NCBI GenBank assembly: GCA_013390945.1
Contig: JACAUC010000027.1
Location: 1-35,444 of the forward strand
DNA: 35,444 nt
Reading direction: 5' to 3'
Source: Candidatus Chloroheliaceae bacterium
GTDB taxonomy: Bacteria; Chloroflexota; Chloroflexia; Chloroheliales; Chloroheliaceae
A program made the position numbers and the translations under genes. The notes under the pieces are model-generated. The model searched no databases. It saw only the letters and a list, made by a program, of their open reading frames with translations, and was not told the DNA's origin. How positions within the stretch are numbered: position 1 is the stretch's first letter; the number at the start of each line of letters is the position of its first letter. Positions 7,995 through 19,192 of this stretch are shown here, in pieces.

Positions 7995-9302
7995 ATGACC
8001 AATCAGTACAACAGTGACCTAGAAAGCCAATTAGCCAAGCTCAAGCATCTGCTAAAAGAAGCCCAGGACGAGAATACCCGCCTAGCGGAAACTAACCAGC
8101 GGGAAATAGAATTGCATAAAAAAGAAGTAGCCCAACGCGAGGCTCTCGAAAATGTGGTAGCTCAAATTAGTTCAGAACTTGACCTCGACAAAGTGCTAGA
8201 AAGTATTATAGCCGGAGCAGTGACCCTAATGGGTCAACCGACCCAATTAGTGGGGGTAGTTTCGCTGGTAAACGAACAAGACGACCGCATCTTTGTGAGA
8301 GCCGAAATTGGAGCCAAAGAATCATGGATGAGTTATAGCTTTACACGAGGGGAGGGTCTCACGGGCTTGGTCTGGGAACGAGGTGAACCAATCATTACGG
8401 ATAGTTATGACAAATTACCTAGGGCTTTAGCACCTGAATTAATCTCCAGTCGAGGGCCAGGTATTGGCGTACCCATCTTCTGGCAAGGTAAAATTATAGG
8501 TGTCTTCAGCGTCATAAGCCTAAACTTTCAGCGCCGGTTTACCCAAACCAATGCCAATTTGATGACCCTTTTTGCCCGACATGCCGCCATTGCCATCGCC
8601 AATGCCCGGCTCTACGCCCAATCTCAAGAATTAGCCATTATAGAAGAACGGAACCGACTGGCCCGCGAGCTTCACGATAGCGTAACCCAACTACTCTATA
8701 GTATGACTCTGACTAGCCGGGCCGCCAAAAACTTTCTGGCTAAAAAGCCGGAGCGGGTGGTGGCCCAACTAGAGAGCCTAGAGGAACTATCGCGGCAAGC
8801 TCTAGCCGAAATGCGAGCCTTGCTGTTGCAATTACATCCTCGCGAACTTGAAGACGAGGGCTTGCTAACTGCTCTCCGCCGCCTACTATCTGAGATCGGT
8901 AATCGTCACAATCTTATTACCAAATTTGAAGTAGAGTGCTATCAGTCCGAAGAAAAGGAGCGGATTGTACCGCCTGCCCTTACACCAAAACAGGAACAGG
9001 CCATTTATCGGATAGCCCAAGAAGGCTTAGCAAATATTATCAAACACTCCCACGCCACACGGGTAGAAATGGTCTTAGATTGTACTACCCGACCCGATAC
9101 GCTCTATTTTAAATTGCGTGATAATGGAGTGGGGTTAAGCGGTGCAGATAGCTCAAACCTACTTGCCAGCGGAGGTCTGGGGCTACGTGGTATGCGAGAA
9201 CGAGTGCAACAGTTGGATGGTGAATTAGAACTGACCACCGGGCCAGAGGGTCATGGTACTCTCTTAATAATTACTTTACCGCTCATCGCTAGGAAACATT
9301 AG
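7995..9302 (+). CDS. Soluble GAF-domain sensor histidine kinase, NarL-partner type
   Basis: A 435-residue sensor kinase without membrane segments. Residues about 8-45 form a charged coiled coil; a GAF domain follows (about 45-205, with GEGLTGLVWERGEPI and GVPIFWQGKIIGVFSV). The HisKA_3 dimerisation box has ARELHDSVTQLLYSM with phospho-acceptor His227. The ATPase domain shows the N-box EGLANIIKHSHA, DNGVGL and GGLGLRGMRERV. HisKA_3 kinases normally phosphorylate LuxR/NarL-type regulators, but no such gene is adjacent. The GAF domain would sense a cytosolic small molecule, redox state or light; no ligand residues can be named. The next gene is another GAF kinase, 209 bases downstream and apparently with its own promoter. 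Confidence 0.92.
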   Translation: MTNQYNSDLESQLAKLKHLLKEAQDENTRLAETNQREIELHKKEVAQREALENVVAQISSELDLDKVLESIIAGAVTLMGQPTQLVGVVSLVNEQDDRIFVRAEIGAKESWMSYSFTRGEGLTGLVWERGEPIITDSYDKLPRALAPELISSRGPGIGVPIFWQGKIIGVFSVISLNFQRRFTQTNANLMTLFARHAAIAIANARLYAQSQELAIIEERNRLARELHDSVTQLLYSMTLTSRAAKNFLAKKPERVVAQLESLEELSRQALAEMRALLLQLHPRELEDEGLLTALRRLLSEIGNRHNLITKFEVECYQSEEKERIVPPALTPKQEQAIYRIAQEGLANIIKHSHATRVEMVLDCTTRPDTLYFKLRDNGVGLSGADSSNLLASGGLGLRGMRERVQQLDGELELTTGPEGHGTLLIITLPLIARKH

Positions 9303-9361
9303 AAAATGCAAGGCAAGGGCCGAGGGTCAGGCATTTACTTTTCATCAAAAGGTAATAAGTT

Positions 9362-9390
9362 TTGCCAAAAGTTTATGGTATCATTATAAG
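9362..9390 (+). promoter_or_regulatory. Candidate promoter of the hybrid kinase gene
   Basis: TTGCCA (9362-9367) and TATAAG (9385-9390) with 17-bp spacing. The predicted transcript would have a leader of about 115 bases before the GTG at 9512. Confidence 0.5.
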
Positions 9391-9511
9391 ACAATGGGCA
9401 TATCCTGTTTATCTCTTTCGGTGTTGGAAAACTAACCCAACCCGTTTTGTAGCATCAGTTGAAAAAGTGAAAATCGCACATAAGTTTATTTAGAGCAAGG
9501 GATGTAATACT

Positions 9512-11641
9512 GTGGTTGAAGAAATAACCAGCCAGAACAATTTCTCGCAGGCTAATAAAGTGGCTTTAAGTAGCCTGATAAAATCGGTTACCAAAATTTC
9601 GAGCATACTCGAACTAGAAACCTTGCTGGAACAAATCACCACCGTACTGAGGGAGGTGCTTGAGACCGACGGAAGCGTGATTAGTTTACTGGATAAGGCA
9701 AAACCCCATTCGAAGATGAAGGTCTACCTAGCAAAACTGGCCGGATTCACTGACAAAGGGAGTACCATTAGGCAAGGATACGCCCTAACCGGACAAATCT
9801 GGCAAACTGGCGAAGCGCGGATACTGGATAAAACAGAGTATGCTAAAATCCCCGACCATTATGACTACCACCAAGAGGGTTTTGAGATCGAGTCAATTAT
9901 GGGGGCACCCCTAAAAGAGGGTGATAAGATTATTGGAGTACTCTGTGCCATACGCACTAACCCCCAGCGCCCTTTTACTACCACCGAATTTGAAATTTTT
10001 TGTTTCTTTGCCTCCAATATTGGAATAGCTATCGCTAACGCCCAATTGTACGAGGAACAACAAAAGCTAGTTCAAGAACTAACCCGCAAAACGATGGAAC
10101 AGGAAGCGGTAATTGAACAAGTCGCCGATGGCCTGATTATGCTCTACCCAAATGGTACAATTCGCCAGATCAGCTACCCTGCCCGAAAATTACTCTTCCC
10201 CCATTTTGCACCCTCACAAGCACTGGTGGATCAAAAGTTGGAGGTGTTGCTAAAACAATCCCTACCACTCCAGCAGATCATCGAAAGTGGTAAGAATACC
10301 GGCGAAACTACACTCAATATTATAACCAGTGAAAGATCACACGTCGTTACCTTGAGTATATTAATCTTGCGAAATGCCACCAGCCAAGCAGTAGAGACCA
10401 TCCTCATTATTTTGCACAATAAGACGGAACAATTTAAAGCCCAGACCGAAGCCGCCCAGCTAGAGCGCTTGCGCCTAATGGGTCAACTTGCCAGCGGTGT
10501 CGCTCACGACTTGAATAATTTATTGGCCGGGATTGTGGGTGGATTAGATGTGCTACACGATGACTTGATTACGCTCCAAGGGCTAGAACCCACACCAGAA
10601 GTTACCCCCACCAAAATTAAACTCAAGCGAGTGCTAGAATCGCTGGATTTCGTCCAGAAGGTAGCTCTGGATAGCACCGAAATTGTGCAACGCATCTACC
10701 GCACCCGCTTAAACCGAAGTACCGACACTGAGCCAGTCAGTTTGGTTGAGATAGTAAATCAGGCCGTTGATCTGCTTAAACCACGTTGGCAAAGCCAGGC
10801 CAGTCTACACGGGGTAGATTACAAAATAAAGCTCGAAATCGAGGCCGAGCTAAAAGCGATGGCGACTCGTAGTGAATTGCAGGAAGTAATGGTCAACCTA
10901 CTCTCTAATGCCCTAGATGCAATGCCCACTGGCGGCAGAATAGCGATTAGTGGCACTCAGTCTGAAAATTGGGTAGAGCTAAAAGTAAGCGACACGGGCA
11001 AAGGTATCTCCGAGGAGTTAAGGGATAAAATTTTCCGGCCTTTCTTTACGACTAAAGGTGAGCGAGGTACCGGGTTGGGCCTAGCGGTAAGTCAGGAACT
11101 GATCGAGAAGTTTGGGGGTACTATCCAAGTCAAAAGTACGCTTGGAATCGGCACCTCTTTTATTATCAGATTACCACTAGTAATACCAATCGCCATAAAA
11201 GCAGCCACCAGTCAAACAAGCGGAACCGAACGCGGTAACAAAACCGAGGCAGGTCTACTGCCGGTACACCAGCGCATCCTTGCCTTTGATGATGACCTCA
11301 CCTTATGTCGCATTATAAAAACCGTCTTGACTAATGCCGGACACACTGTTAGCACTTTTAGTAATCCGGTGGATGGAATTGCCTTTTTCGAGGAAAATTT
11401 GTGGAATTTTGACCTACTTCTGACTGATATGACGATGCCCCATATGACCGGCAAAGAAGTCATCGAAAAGGCACATCTCCTGCGTCCAGAATTACCCGTA
11501 ATCTTGATTAGTGGCTGGGGCGAAGAACTTAAAGCCTCGCTAGGGGAAAACTATCATATTAACTATTTCTTATCCAAACCTTATACCGCCGATGGGCTGA
11601 AAAAGGCCGTGATCGAAACTATGGCCCAAGTGGCACATTAA
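9512..11641 (+). CDS. Soluble hybrid histidine kinase, GAF-PAS-HisKA-HATPase-REC
   Basis: A 709-residue hybrid sensor kinase with no signal peptide or membrane helix. Order: GAF (about 25-180, YALTGQIWQTGEARI), a PAS-like region (about 195-305, VIEQVADGLIMLYPNG), HisKA with SGVAHDLNNLLAGI and phospho-acceptor His332, HATPase with the N-box NLLSNALDAMP, DTGKGI and GTGLGLAVSQ, then a C-terminal receiver (about 588-705) with an acidic patch FDDD, phospho-acceptor Asp639 in LLTDMTMP and the conserved Lys in LSKPYT. Phosphate would pass from His332 to Asp639 and possibly on to another protein; no separate histidine phosphotransfer protein or output regulator is adjacent. The start is GTG at 9512, with AAGG 11 bases upstream. 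It resembles the neighbouring GAF kinase in its N-terminal half. Confidence 0.92.
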   Translation: MVEEITSQNNFSQANKVALSSLIKSVTKISSILELETLLEQITTVLREVLETDGSVISLLDKAKPHSKMKVYLAKLAGFTDKGSTIRQGYALTGQIWQTGEARILDKTEYAKIPDHYDYHQEGFEIESIMGAPLKEGDKIIGVLCAIRTNPQRPFTTTEFEIFCFFASNIGIAIANAQLYEEQQKLVQELTRKTMEQEAVIEQVADGLIMLYPNGTIRQISYPARKLLFPHFAPSQALVDQKLEVLLKQSLPLQQIIESGKNTGETTLNIITSERSHVVTLSILILRNATSQAVETILIILHNKTEQFKAQTEAAQLERLRLMGQLASGVAHDLNNLLAGIVGGLDVLHDDLITLQGLEPTPEVTPTKIKLKRVLESLDFVQKVALDSTEIVQRIYRTRLNRSTDTEPVSLVEIVNQAVDLLKPRWQSQASLHGVDYKIKLEIEAELKAMATRSELQEVMVNLLSNALDAMPTGGRIAISGTQSENWVELKVSDTGKGISEELRDKIFRPFFTTKGERGTGLGLAVSQELIEKFGGTIQVKSTLGIGTSFIIRLPLVIPIAIKAATSQTSGTERGNKTEAGLLPVHQRILAFDDDLTLCRIIKTVLTNAGHTVSTFSNPVDGIAFFEENLWNFDLLLTDMTMPHMTGKEVIEKAHLLRPELPVILISGWGEELKASLGENYHINYFLSKPYTADGLKKAVIETMAQVAH

Positions 11642-11761
11642 TTTTAAATTTTTTTAATAAAGATTCAGCTGGATAATAGGCCGCTCTTCACGAAATTTTC
11701 ATACATTCTTTACAACCACTCATAAGTCCTTCACGCCTTTCTCACTACGTTCAGTTATAAT

Positions 11762-11932
11762 AGTGTCATAGGGTGTTGAGAGACTAGACGGTCGAGAGCG
11801 AGGAACCAGTTCTAAAGGTCTACTCTATGACATTATCCCAGAATGTCAGCCCAAACCAAATTCTGCTTGTGTTGAGAGGAGTATGAGGGAGGTCTCATAT
11901 ACCAAGGATCCAGGTCAAGTGCCTGGGTTTTT
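11762..11932 (+). ncRNA. Candidate structured non-coding RNA, family not recognised
   Basis: This 492-base gene-free gap contains a chain of hairpins ending in a terminator. Stem 1 is long-range: 11761-11771 pairs with 11825-11835, 11 bp with one G-U, core TGTCATAG / CTATGACA. Inside it AGAC-TAGA (11781-11788) pairs with TCTA and GTCT (11811-11821). Stem 2 is CAGAAT / ATTCTG (11839-11844 and 11860-11865). Stem 3 is TATGAG / CTCATA (11882-11887 and 11894-11899) with GGAGGT in its loop. Stem 4 is the terminator. A perfect TATAAT sits at 11756-11761, although a start at its usual distance would clip the base of stem 1. The phrase TGTTGAGAG occurs twice (11774 and 11870 regions). No open frame with a ribosome site is seen. 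It does not look like tmRNA, RNase P, SRP or 6S RNA. Confidence 0.5.
11910..11932 (+). terminator. Rho-independent terminator
   Basis: CCAGG (11910-11914) pairs with CCTGG (11922-11926), followed by a G and five T (11928-11932). It ends the candidate RNA rather than the kinase gene, whose stop is 270 bases upstream. Confidence 0.6.
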
Positions 11933-12015
11933 GGATTCATAGTTTTCACTCTTTTACCTGCTTTACATCCAAGAACCAAGGCACCGCAACCGCCTAGAAC
12001 CCCCTACGATACCCC

Positions 12016-12044
12016 TTTACCTGCTAGTTCAAACGTGCTATACT
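12016..12044 (+). promoter_or_regulatory. Promoter of the DUF4388-dinG-gmd operon
   Basis: TTTACC (12016-12021), 17 bp, then TATACT (12039-12044) with an upstream TG making an extended -10 (TGCTATACT). The predicted leader is about 83 bases. Confidence 0.6.
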
Positions 12045-12133
12045 TAATTTAACAAAATGGATATATCGTAAGGTTTGCGGGTAGTGTAGGTGATACTATT
12101 ATTGGCAACGCGAAGTTTAGGTGAGATAAAATA

Positions 12134-12718
12134 ATGGCAACCGGGCGTTCAACTGCTCTCTACGGGCAACTTCAAGTCTTTTCACTAAATACGATCTTGT
12201 CGGCACTTAACTTACAAAAAGTTACAGGCCGCTTAACCTTGGCTCAATTTGACCAAATCGCGGAAGTGATTATTAAAAACGGTGAGGTAGTAGATGCGTG
12301 GTCACAAACCGAACGAGGTTTAAACGCCCTGCTACCTCTCTTTGGCTGGGAAGATGGGGTCTTCTCCTTCAATGTCCAACCCGCCGAAACACAGACCATC
12401 AATATCTCTTTACCCGTTTTACAGGTACGCTCGGCGGTTTATCTCGAAGAACAAAAATCAAATAAAAAGCATACCCCCATTTTCACGCGCGAAATCCCCT
12501 CGGCCAATCACATTATACAGGTCAACCAAGACTCCGATAACGAAGAGGTGGTCATCCGGCCAGAACAGTGGTCCATTTTACGCCATCTGGTAACCGGGCC
12601 AAAAACGGTACAGGAGATGGCCGACCTGACCGAAACCTCACTCGAAGCCTTCGTCCAAGTCGCCTCCGATCTGGTACGAAATAATATGTTGCGCGTTGGT
12701 GCGCCAGGTAGTAGATAA
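12134..12718 (+). CDS. DUF4388 (PATAN-type) domain protein
   Basis: A 194-residue soluble protein. The first about 100 residues match the DUF4388/PATAN pattern: LYGQLQVFSLNTILSALNLQKVTGRLTL, then a strand with VIIKNGEVVDAWS and the GLNALLPLFGWEDGVFSF segment. The C-terminal part (about 135-190) reads like a winged-helix fold (EQWSILRHLVTGPKTVQEMADLTETS), ending LVRNNMLRVG. In other bacteria DUF4388 proteins are tied to two-component signalling, gliding or GTPase modules, usually as protein-interaction adaptors; a role here is inferred. It is the first gene of an operon, ending 6 bases before dinG. The ATG has AGGTGAG about 9 bases upstream. Confidence 0.85.
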   Translation: MATGRSTALYGQLQVFSLNTILSALNLQKVTGRLTLAQFDQIAEVIIKNGEVVDAWSQTERGLNALLPLFGWEDGVFSFNVQPAETQTINISLPVLQVRSAVYLEEQKSNKKHTPIFTREIPSANHIIQVNQDSDNEEVVIRPEQWSILRHLVTGPKTVQEMADLTETSLEAFVQVASDLVRNNMLRVGAPGSR

Positions 12719-12724
12719 ATAGGT

Positions 12725-15746
<3,022 letters not shown>

Positions 15747-16182
15747 AGAGACCCACAAAAGACCGGAAGGCCAGCCTGAATAAATGTCAACGTAACCTGG
15801 GTTGGTTGTCCGGTCTAAGAGCTAAAATTAGTTTCAACACCCGACACATCAGGGGGTACTGAGGCCAGCCTACCAAGAACCCCATTCTAAACCAGCAACA
15901 GTTTTTAACCCAAGTTACGGCTGTATTCCAGCCTAGAAGCGTTTGGAATGTAGGACAAGTTTAGCTTCAACCGTCTTGTAACCTGGGTTCTATTCGTAGA
16001 CTGGTCTCTCTTGTGAGAGGGAAGTGCCTTTAGTCGCTAGAACTTGAATTACAAATTTAGTATAGCACTTTTTAGGCTAAGTGCAAACTAAAGTTCTATC
16101 AAATTAACTTCCCTTAACCCATTGCTAACAGCCAACCCAAGTTACGTTGACGCAAGGGGCTTCGAGAAGAAAGGATTTTCCG
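15747..16182 (+). promoter_or_regulatory. Gene-free leader with four copies of a 12-mer and several hairpins
   Basis: This 436-base gap holds GTAACCTGGGTT at 15792-15803 and 15978-15989 and its near reverse complement AACCCAAGTTAC at 15907-15918 and 16134-16145, in alternating orientation. The outer copies extend to a 20-base inverted repeat (15786-15805, GTCAACGTAACCTGGGTTGG, with 16132-16151; one mismatch). Between or beside them are AGACCGGA / TCCGGTCT (15760-15767 and 15809-15816), ATTCCA / TGGAAT (15925-15930 and 15944-15949), CTCTC / GAGAG (16006-16019) and GCACTT / AAGTGC (16065-16084). It could be a folded 5' leader, an operator array or a decayed MITE. The gene start at 16183 lies 32 bases after the last copy. 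Confidence 0.5.
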
Positions 16183-17511
16183 GTGAAACTTCTCTTTTTG
16201 AGTCGGATGGTAGGTCGCTCAATTCAGGACAAACACGGCGAGAAAATCGCTATTCTCAAAGATTTGATCGTGCGGATCAATCCTGAGGAGGGTAAGAGCG
16301 AGGAAAAATACCCACCCTTAGCGGGGCTAGTAGCCCGTGCTAACAGGCGGAACTTCTTTATACCCTACAATCAGGTAGAACAATTCGGTGAGGAGGGTAT
16401 CAAGCTCTACTCGGCCATCGTCAACTTGGAACGCTTTATCCGGCGTAACGGCGAAATTTTACTCTCACGCGATGTACTGGATCGCCAACTGGTAGATGTG
16501 GAGGGGCGGCGCGTGATCCGGGTAAACGACTTGGGTCTGAGCAAAGCACCCAACGAAACTCTTTTTCGGCTCTTGGCGGTAGATATTTCATTCCAAGCTC
16601 TAGTGCGCCGGATTGGGCCATACAGTAAAGCGGCTCCTCAACGCCAAATTGGACGGCACGATGATTTGATTGATTGGGCCGATGTGGAATACTTCGCCAG
16701 CGAAGCACCTGCCGTCCGCCTAAATGTCTCTCACAACCGCCTCGGCAAGTTACATCCGGTGGATATTGCCCGCCTGATGGAGAATCTTTCCTATGTCCAA
16801 ACCACCGAAATTGTGAACGCGCTGGATGACGAAACCGCCGCTGATACTTTGGAAGAGATGGAACCGGATGATGCCGCCGATATTCTGGAGGGGTTGGACG
16901 AGAGCCGAGCCGCCGATATTTTGGAAGAGATGGAACCGGATAACGCGGCGGATCTAATCGCTGAAATCGAGGACAAGGAAAAAGCCGATACCCTCTTGAA
17001 TCTGATGGAAAGTGAGGAGCAGGAAGATGTGCGCGAACTGCTCTCCTATGAAGAAGATTCAGCGGGTGGTATTATGACCACCGAATTTGTGGCACTTCCT
17101 GAAAACCTGACGCTGAAGCAGGCGGTACGCGCTCTGCGAACACTGAAGGATGAATCACCCTTTATCTACTACATCTACTTGGTTAAACCCGATACCCAGC
17201 AATTAGTGGGTGCAACTTCACTGCGCGACCTAGTACTAAAGGAACCTCGCAATCAGCAAATCAGTGAGATTATGGAACCGAACGTCATCAGTGTCTTCAC
17301 CGATAACCTAGCTAGGGATGCCGCCAATTTGATGACTGAATATAACTTGATGGCCTTGCCCGTAGTAGATGCCGAGGGAAATATAAGAGGTATAATAACT
17401 GCCGATGATGCACTGGAACTAGCTTTCCCACAGTTGCGAAACCAGATTCGAGGCTTTCTTTTCCCCTCTTGGCATAGTGGAAAACGAAACGAAGCCAAAG
17501 CGGAGAGCTAA
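16183..17511 (+). CDS. Soluble PRC-barrel / MgtE_N / CBS-pair protein
   Basis: A 442-residue cytosolic protein built like the regulatory half of the MgtE magnesium channel but without any membrane domain. Order: two PRC-barrel-like segments (about 5-80, VGRSIQDKHGEKIAILKD; about 85-150, LLSRDVLDRQLVDVEGRR), an MgtE N-terminal superhelix (about 185-290) with repeats EEMEPDDAADILEGL and EEMEPDNAADLIAEI, and a CBS pair (about 305-425) opening SAGGIMTTEFVALP. The DNA repeats a 21-base stretch at 16849-16869 and 16921-16941. In other phyla such proteins often accompany NRAMP metal transporters; none is here. The start is GTG at 16183, with AAGGA at 6-base spacing; a TTG 12 codons upstream lacks a site. 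Role inferred: Mg or adenine-nucleotide sensing. Confidence 0.85.
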   Translation: MKLLFLSRMVGRSIQDKHGEKIAILKDLIVRINPEEGKSEEKYPPLAGLVARANRRNFFIPYNQVEQFGEEGIKLYSAIVNLERFIRRNGEILLSRDVLDRQLVDVEGRRVIRVNDLGLSKAPNETLFRLLAVDISFQALVRRIGPYSKAAPQRQIGRHDDLIDWADVEYFASEAPAVRLNVSHNRLGKLHPVDIARLMENLSYVQTTEIVNALDDETAADTLEEMEPDDAADILEGLDESRAADILEEMEPDNAADLIAEIEDKEKADTLLNLMESEEQEDVRELLSYEEDSAGGIMTTEFVALPENLTLKQAVRALRTLKDESPFIYYIYLVKPDTQQLVGATSLRDLVLKEPRNQQISEIMEPNVISVFTDNLARDAANLMTEYNLMALPVVDAEGNIRGIITADDALELAFPQLRNQIRGFLFPSWHSGKRNEAKAES

Positions 17512-17588
17512 GCCAAAGTTTTTTAGGGGCGTAAGAGGTCTCTCTTCTCTATAAGACTCTCCTATACAACAGAGCGAAGACCAATAAG

Positions 17589-17610
17589 CGTTGCACGGGC
17601 AACGGGTTTT
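17589..17610 (+). terminator. Probable terminator of the PRC/MgtE_N/CBS gene
   Basis: CGTTGC (17589-17594) pairs perfectly with GCAACG (17599-17604) around a 4-base loop, followed by GG and four T. It lies 78 bases after the stop codon. Confidence 0.5.
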
Positions 17611-17678
17611 AACAATTCTTTGCAACATTCTTACATCTACTGCTTGAATTAGCCTCTCTACTGGAGTAAACTTGAAAC

Positions 17679-17777
17679 GTATCTTCTCAATAGATAGGTG
17701 TAACCGTTAGAGCTTCGGTAAGCCTCAAAAATCCCGTTAGCAGAAATTTTTTTACCCTTAATTATTGAGAGGATAAC
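17679..17777. mobile_element. MITE-like element, family A, diverged core
   Basis: Terminal repeats GTATCTTCTCAATA (17679-17692) and TATTGAGAGGATAAC (17763-17777) match those of the element at 5680-5810 with one mismatch and one indel to each other. The roughly 70-base core differs from the other copies. The 332-base gap it sits in holds no gene; besides this element it holds only the terminator at 17589. Confidence 0.5.
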
Positions 17778-17870
17778 TTAAAACGAACTATTAGAAACAA
17801 ATTCTAGGTTCTTAACTATAGCTCTGCGAGAACTTTTTAAAAATTGGATGAGGCTGGATATAAAAGGTAT

Positions 17871-19079
17871 ATGGCTGGTAAATTTTTTAAAGTGGAACAC
17901 TTGTCTAAATGGGTAGGGCGGCTACTGGTAATCGCTCTCTTACTAAGCGTGAATTTATTAAGTGAGCTACCCTCTACCGTTGAGGCGGCTCCTAGCCCAC
18001 CACCTAAACCTACTAAAAAACCATCAGATCCATCCGCTAACCTGATTTTTCAAGGTATGGATAAAATTTTTGACCCCGCAATTGGTGTACCTGGTCAATT
18101 GCTAACCTATACCCTGCGATTAGTCTGCGACCCCTATAGGGAAAAGACGCTCCAAGCCCACGAAGCTATGATTGAATTACAAATGATTGGGGATCAGCAG
18201 TTTGTAAAGTACAATTCGCTTGGCACTAACTGGACAATGCGGGATATAACGAATAATACCATCTATATTGATAGAGGTACGCTCAGTGCCGGGGATGACG
18301 AAACCATTCAGCTTGTAACAACTGCACCCTCCAATCTGAATAAAACAATCATGCAGCAGGGGATCTATATTAATTGGGTAGACGACTATGGGTATCACCA
18401 CAAGGGCTTTACTCTACTATTACCCTTAAAAGCTCCGATGCCCGGCCCAGTCGCCCTCCCCCCCACCCCTTCTGGTTCGCTACCCAGCAGTTCACCCACC
18501 GATGGACCATTTGCGGCACAGCCCGCACCTCCGGCCAATCAACCCAATTCGGTCACTAAGACGAGTTGGTATCTGGCGGCTACCGGACACAACCTAGGAG
18601 GCGACTTTCTAGCCTATTGGCTGGGACATGGGGCGGTGCAAGTGCTTGGCTATCCTGTCTCCGAACTATTTCAAGAACCGGGAAGCAACCTAGTAATCCA
18701 ATTCTTCGAGCGCGGTGTCATGGAATATCACCCTGAGAACGATCCACCTTACCAAGTACTGCTCAAAAGCTTGGGACGTGAAATGAATCAGGCCACGCCA
18801 GAGGTCTCCGCCGATAACCCACCTTCACCCGATTCGGTCTATTATCCCGAAACAAGCCACTGGCTCGATAGTCGGTTTGTCTCCTATTGGCAAAAAAATG
18901 GCGGTTTGGATCAATTCGGCTACCCCATCAGTGAGCCAAAAGTAGAAGGCAACCATTTGATACAATGGACAGAACGGGCACGTTTTGAAATAGATCTAAA
19001 CACCAGCTTTATACCCTTGGTACAATTGGGACTAGTCGGTAATGAGTTTGCCAAAGCTAAGGACTATCTGGCAAGATAA
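17871..19079 (+). CDS. Secreted protein with two GYP repeats
   Basis: A secreted protein of about 402 residues and unknown role. A signal peptide (hydrophobic GRLLVIALLLSV, cleavage near VEAA) is followed by a Pro/Lys-rich linker, then a beta-sandwich domain (about 45-195) resembling the DUF11/Ig-like stalk domains of surface proteins (DPAIGVPGQLLTYTLRL), a second Pro-rich linker, and two copies of a repeat of about 60-70 residues. Copy one has FLAYWLGHGAVQVLGYPVSE and VIQFFERGVMEYHPE; copy two has FVSYWQKNGGLDQFGYPISE and LIQWTERARFEIDL. Such repeats are frequent in Chloroflexota extracellular proteins. The start chosen is ATG 17871 (AAAGG close upstream); an in-frame TTG at 17844 lacks a ribosome site. 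A strong terminator follows. Confidence 0.82.
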   Translation: MAGKFFKVEHLSKWVGRLLVIALLLSVNLLSELPSTVEAAPSPPPKPTKKPSDPSANLIFQGMDKIFDPAIGVPGQLLTYTLRLVCDPYREKTLQAHEAMIELQMIGDQQFVKYNSLGTNWTMRDITNNTIYIDRGTLSAGDDETIQLVTTAPSNLNKTIMQQGIYINWVDDYGYHHKGFTLLLPLKAPMPGPVALPPTPSGSLPSSSPTDGPFAAQPAPPANQPNSVTKTSWYLAATGHNLGGDFLAYWLGHGAVQVLGYPVSELFQEPGSNLVIQFFERGVMEYHPENDPPYQVLLKSLGREMNQATPEVSADNPPSPDSVYYPETSHWLDSRFVSYWQKNGGLDQFGYPISEPKVEGNHLIQWTERARFEIDLNTSFIPLVQLGLVGNEFAKAKDYLAR

Positions 19080-19124
19080 CCCACCAAAGTTTTTAACCCA
19101 ATATACACGTTTTTTTACCTTACC

Positions 19125-19164
19125 TTTCACCTCAGTAGATTAATTTGGACTGAGGTGAAATTTT
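19125..19164 (+). terminator. Strong Rho-independent terminator
   Basis: A perfect 12-bp stem, TTTCACCTCAGT (19125-19136) with ACTGAGGTGAAA (19149-19160), 12-base loop, then TTTT. It follows the secreted-protein stop by 46 bases and separates it from the metal-handling pair. Confidence 0.8.
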
Positions 19165-19192
19165 CTGTTTATAGGGAAGGACTAATCATACA

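Noticed and set aside
11762..11932. Assignment of the RNA candidate to 6S, SRP, tmRNA or RNase P
   Set aside because: None of the conserved signatures of those RNAs is visible, and the multi-hairpin layout does not match the 6S rod.
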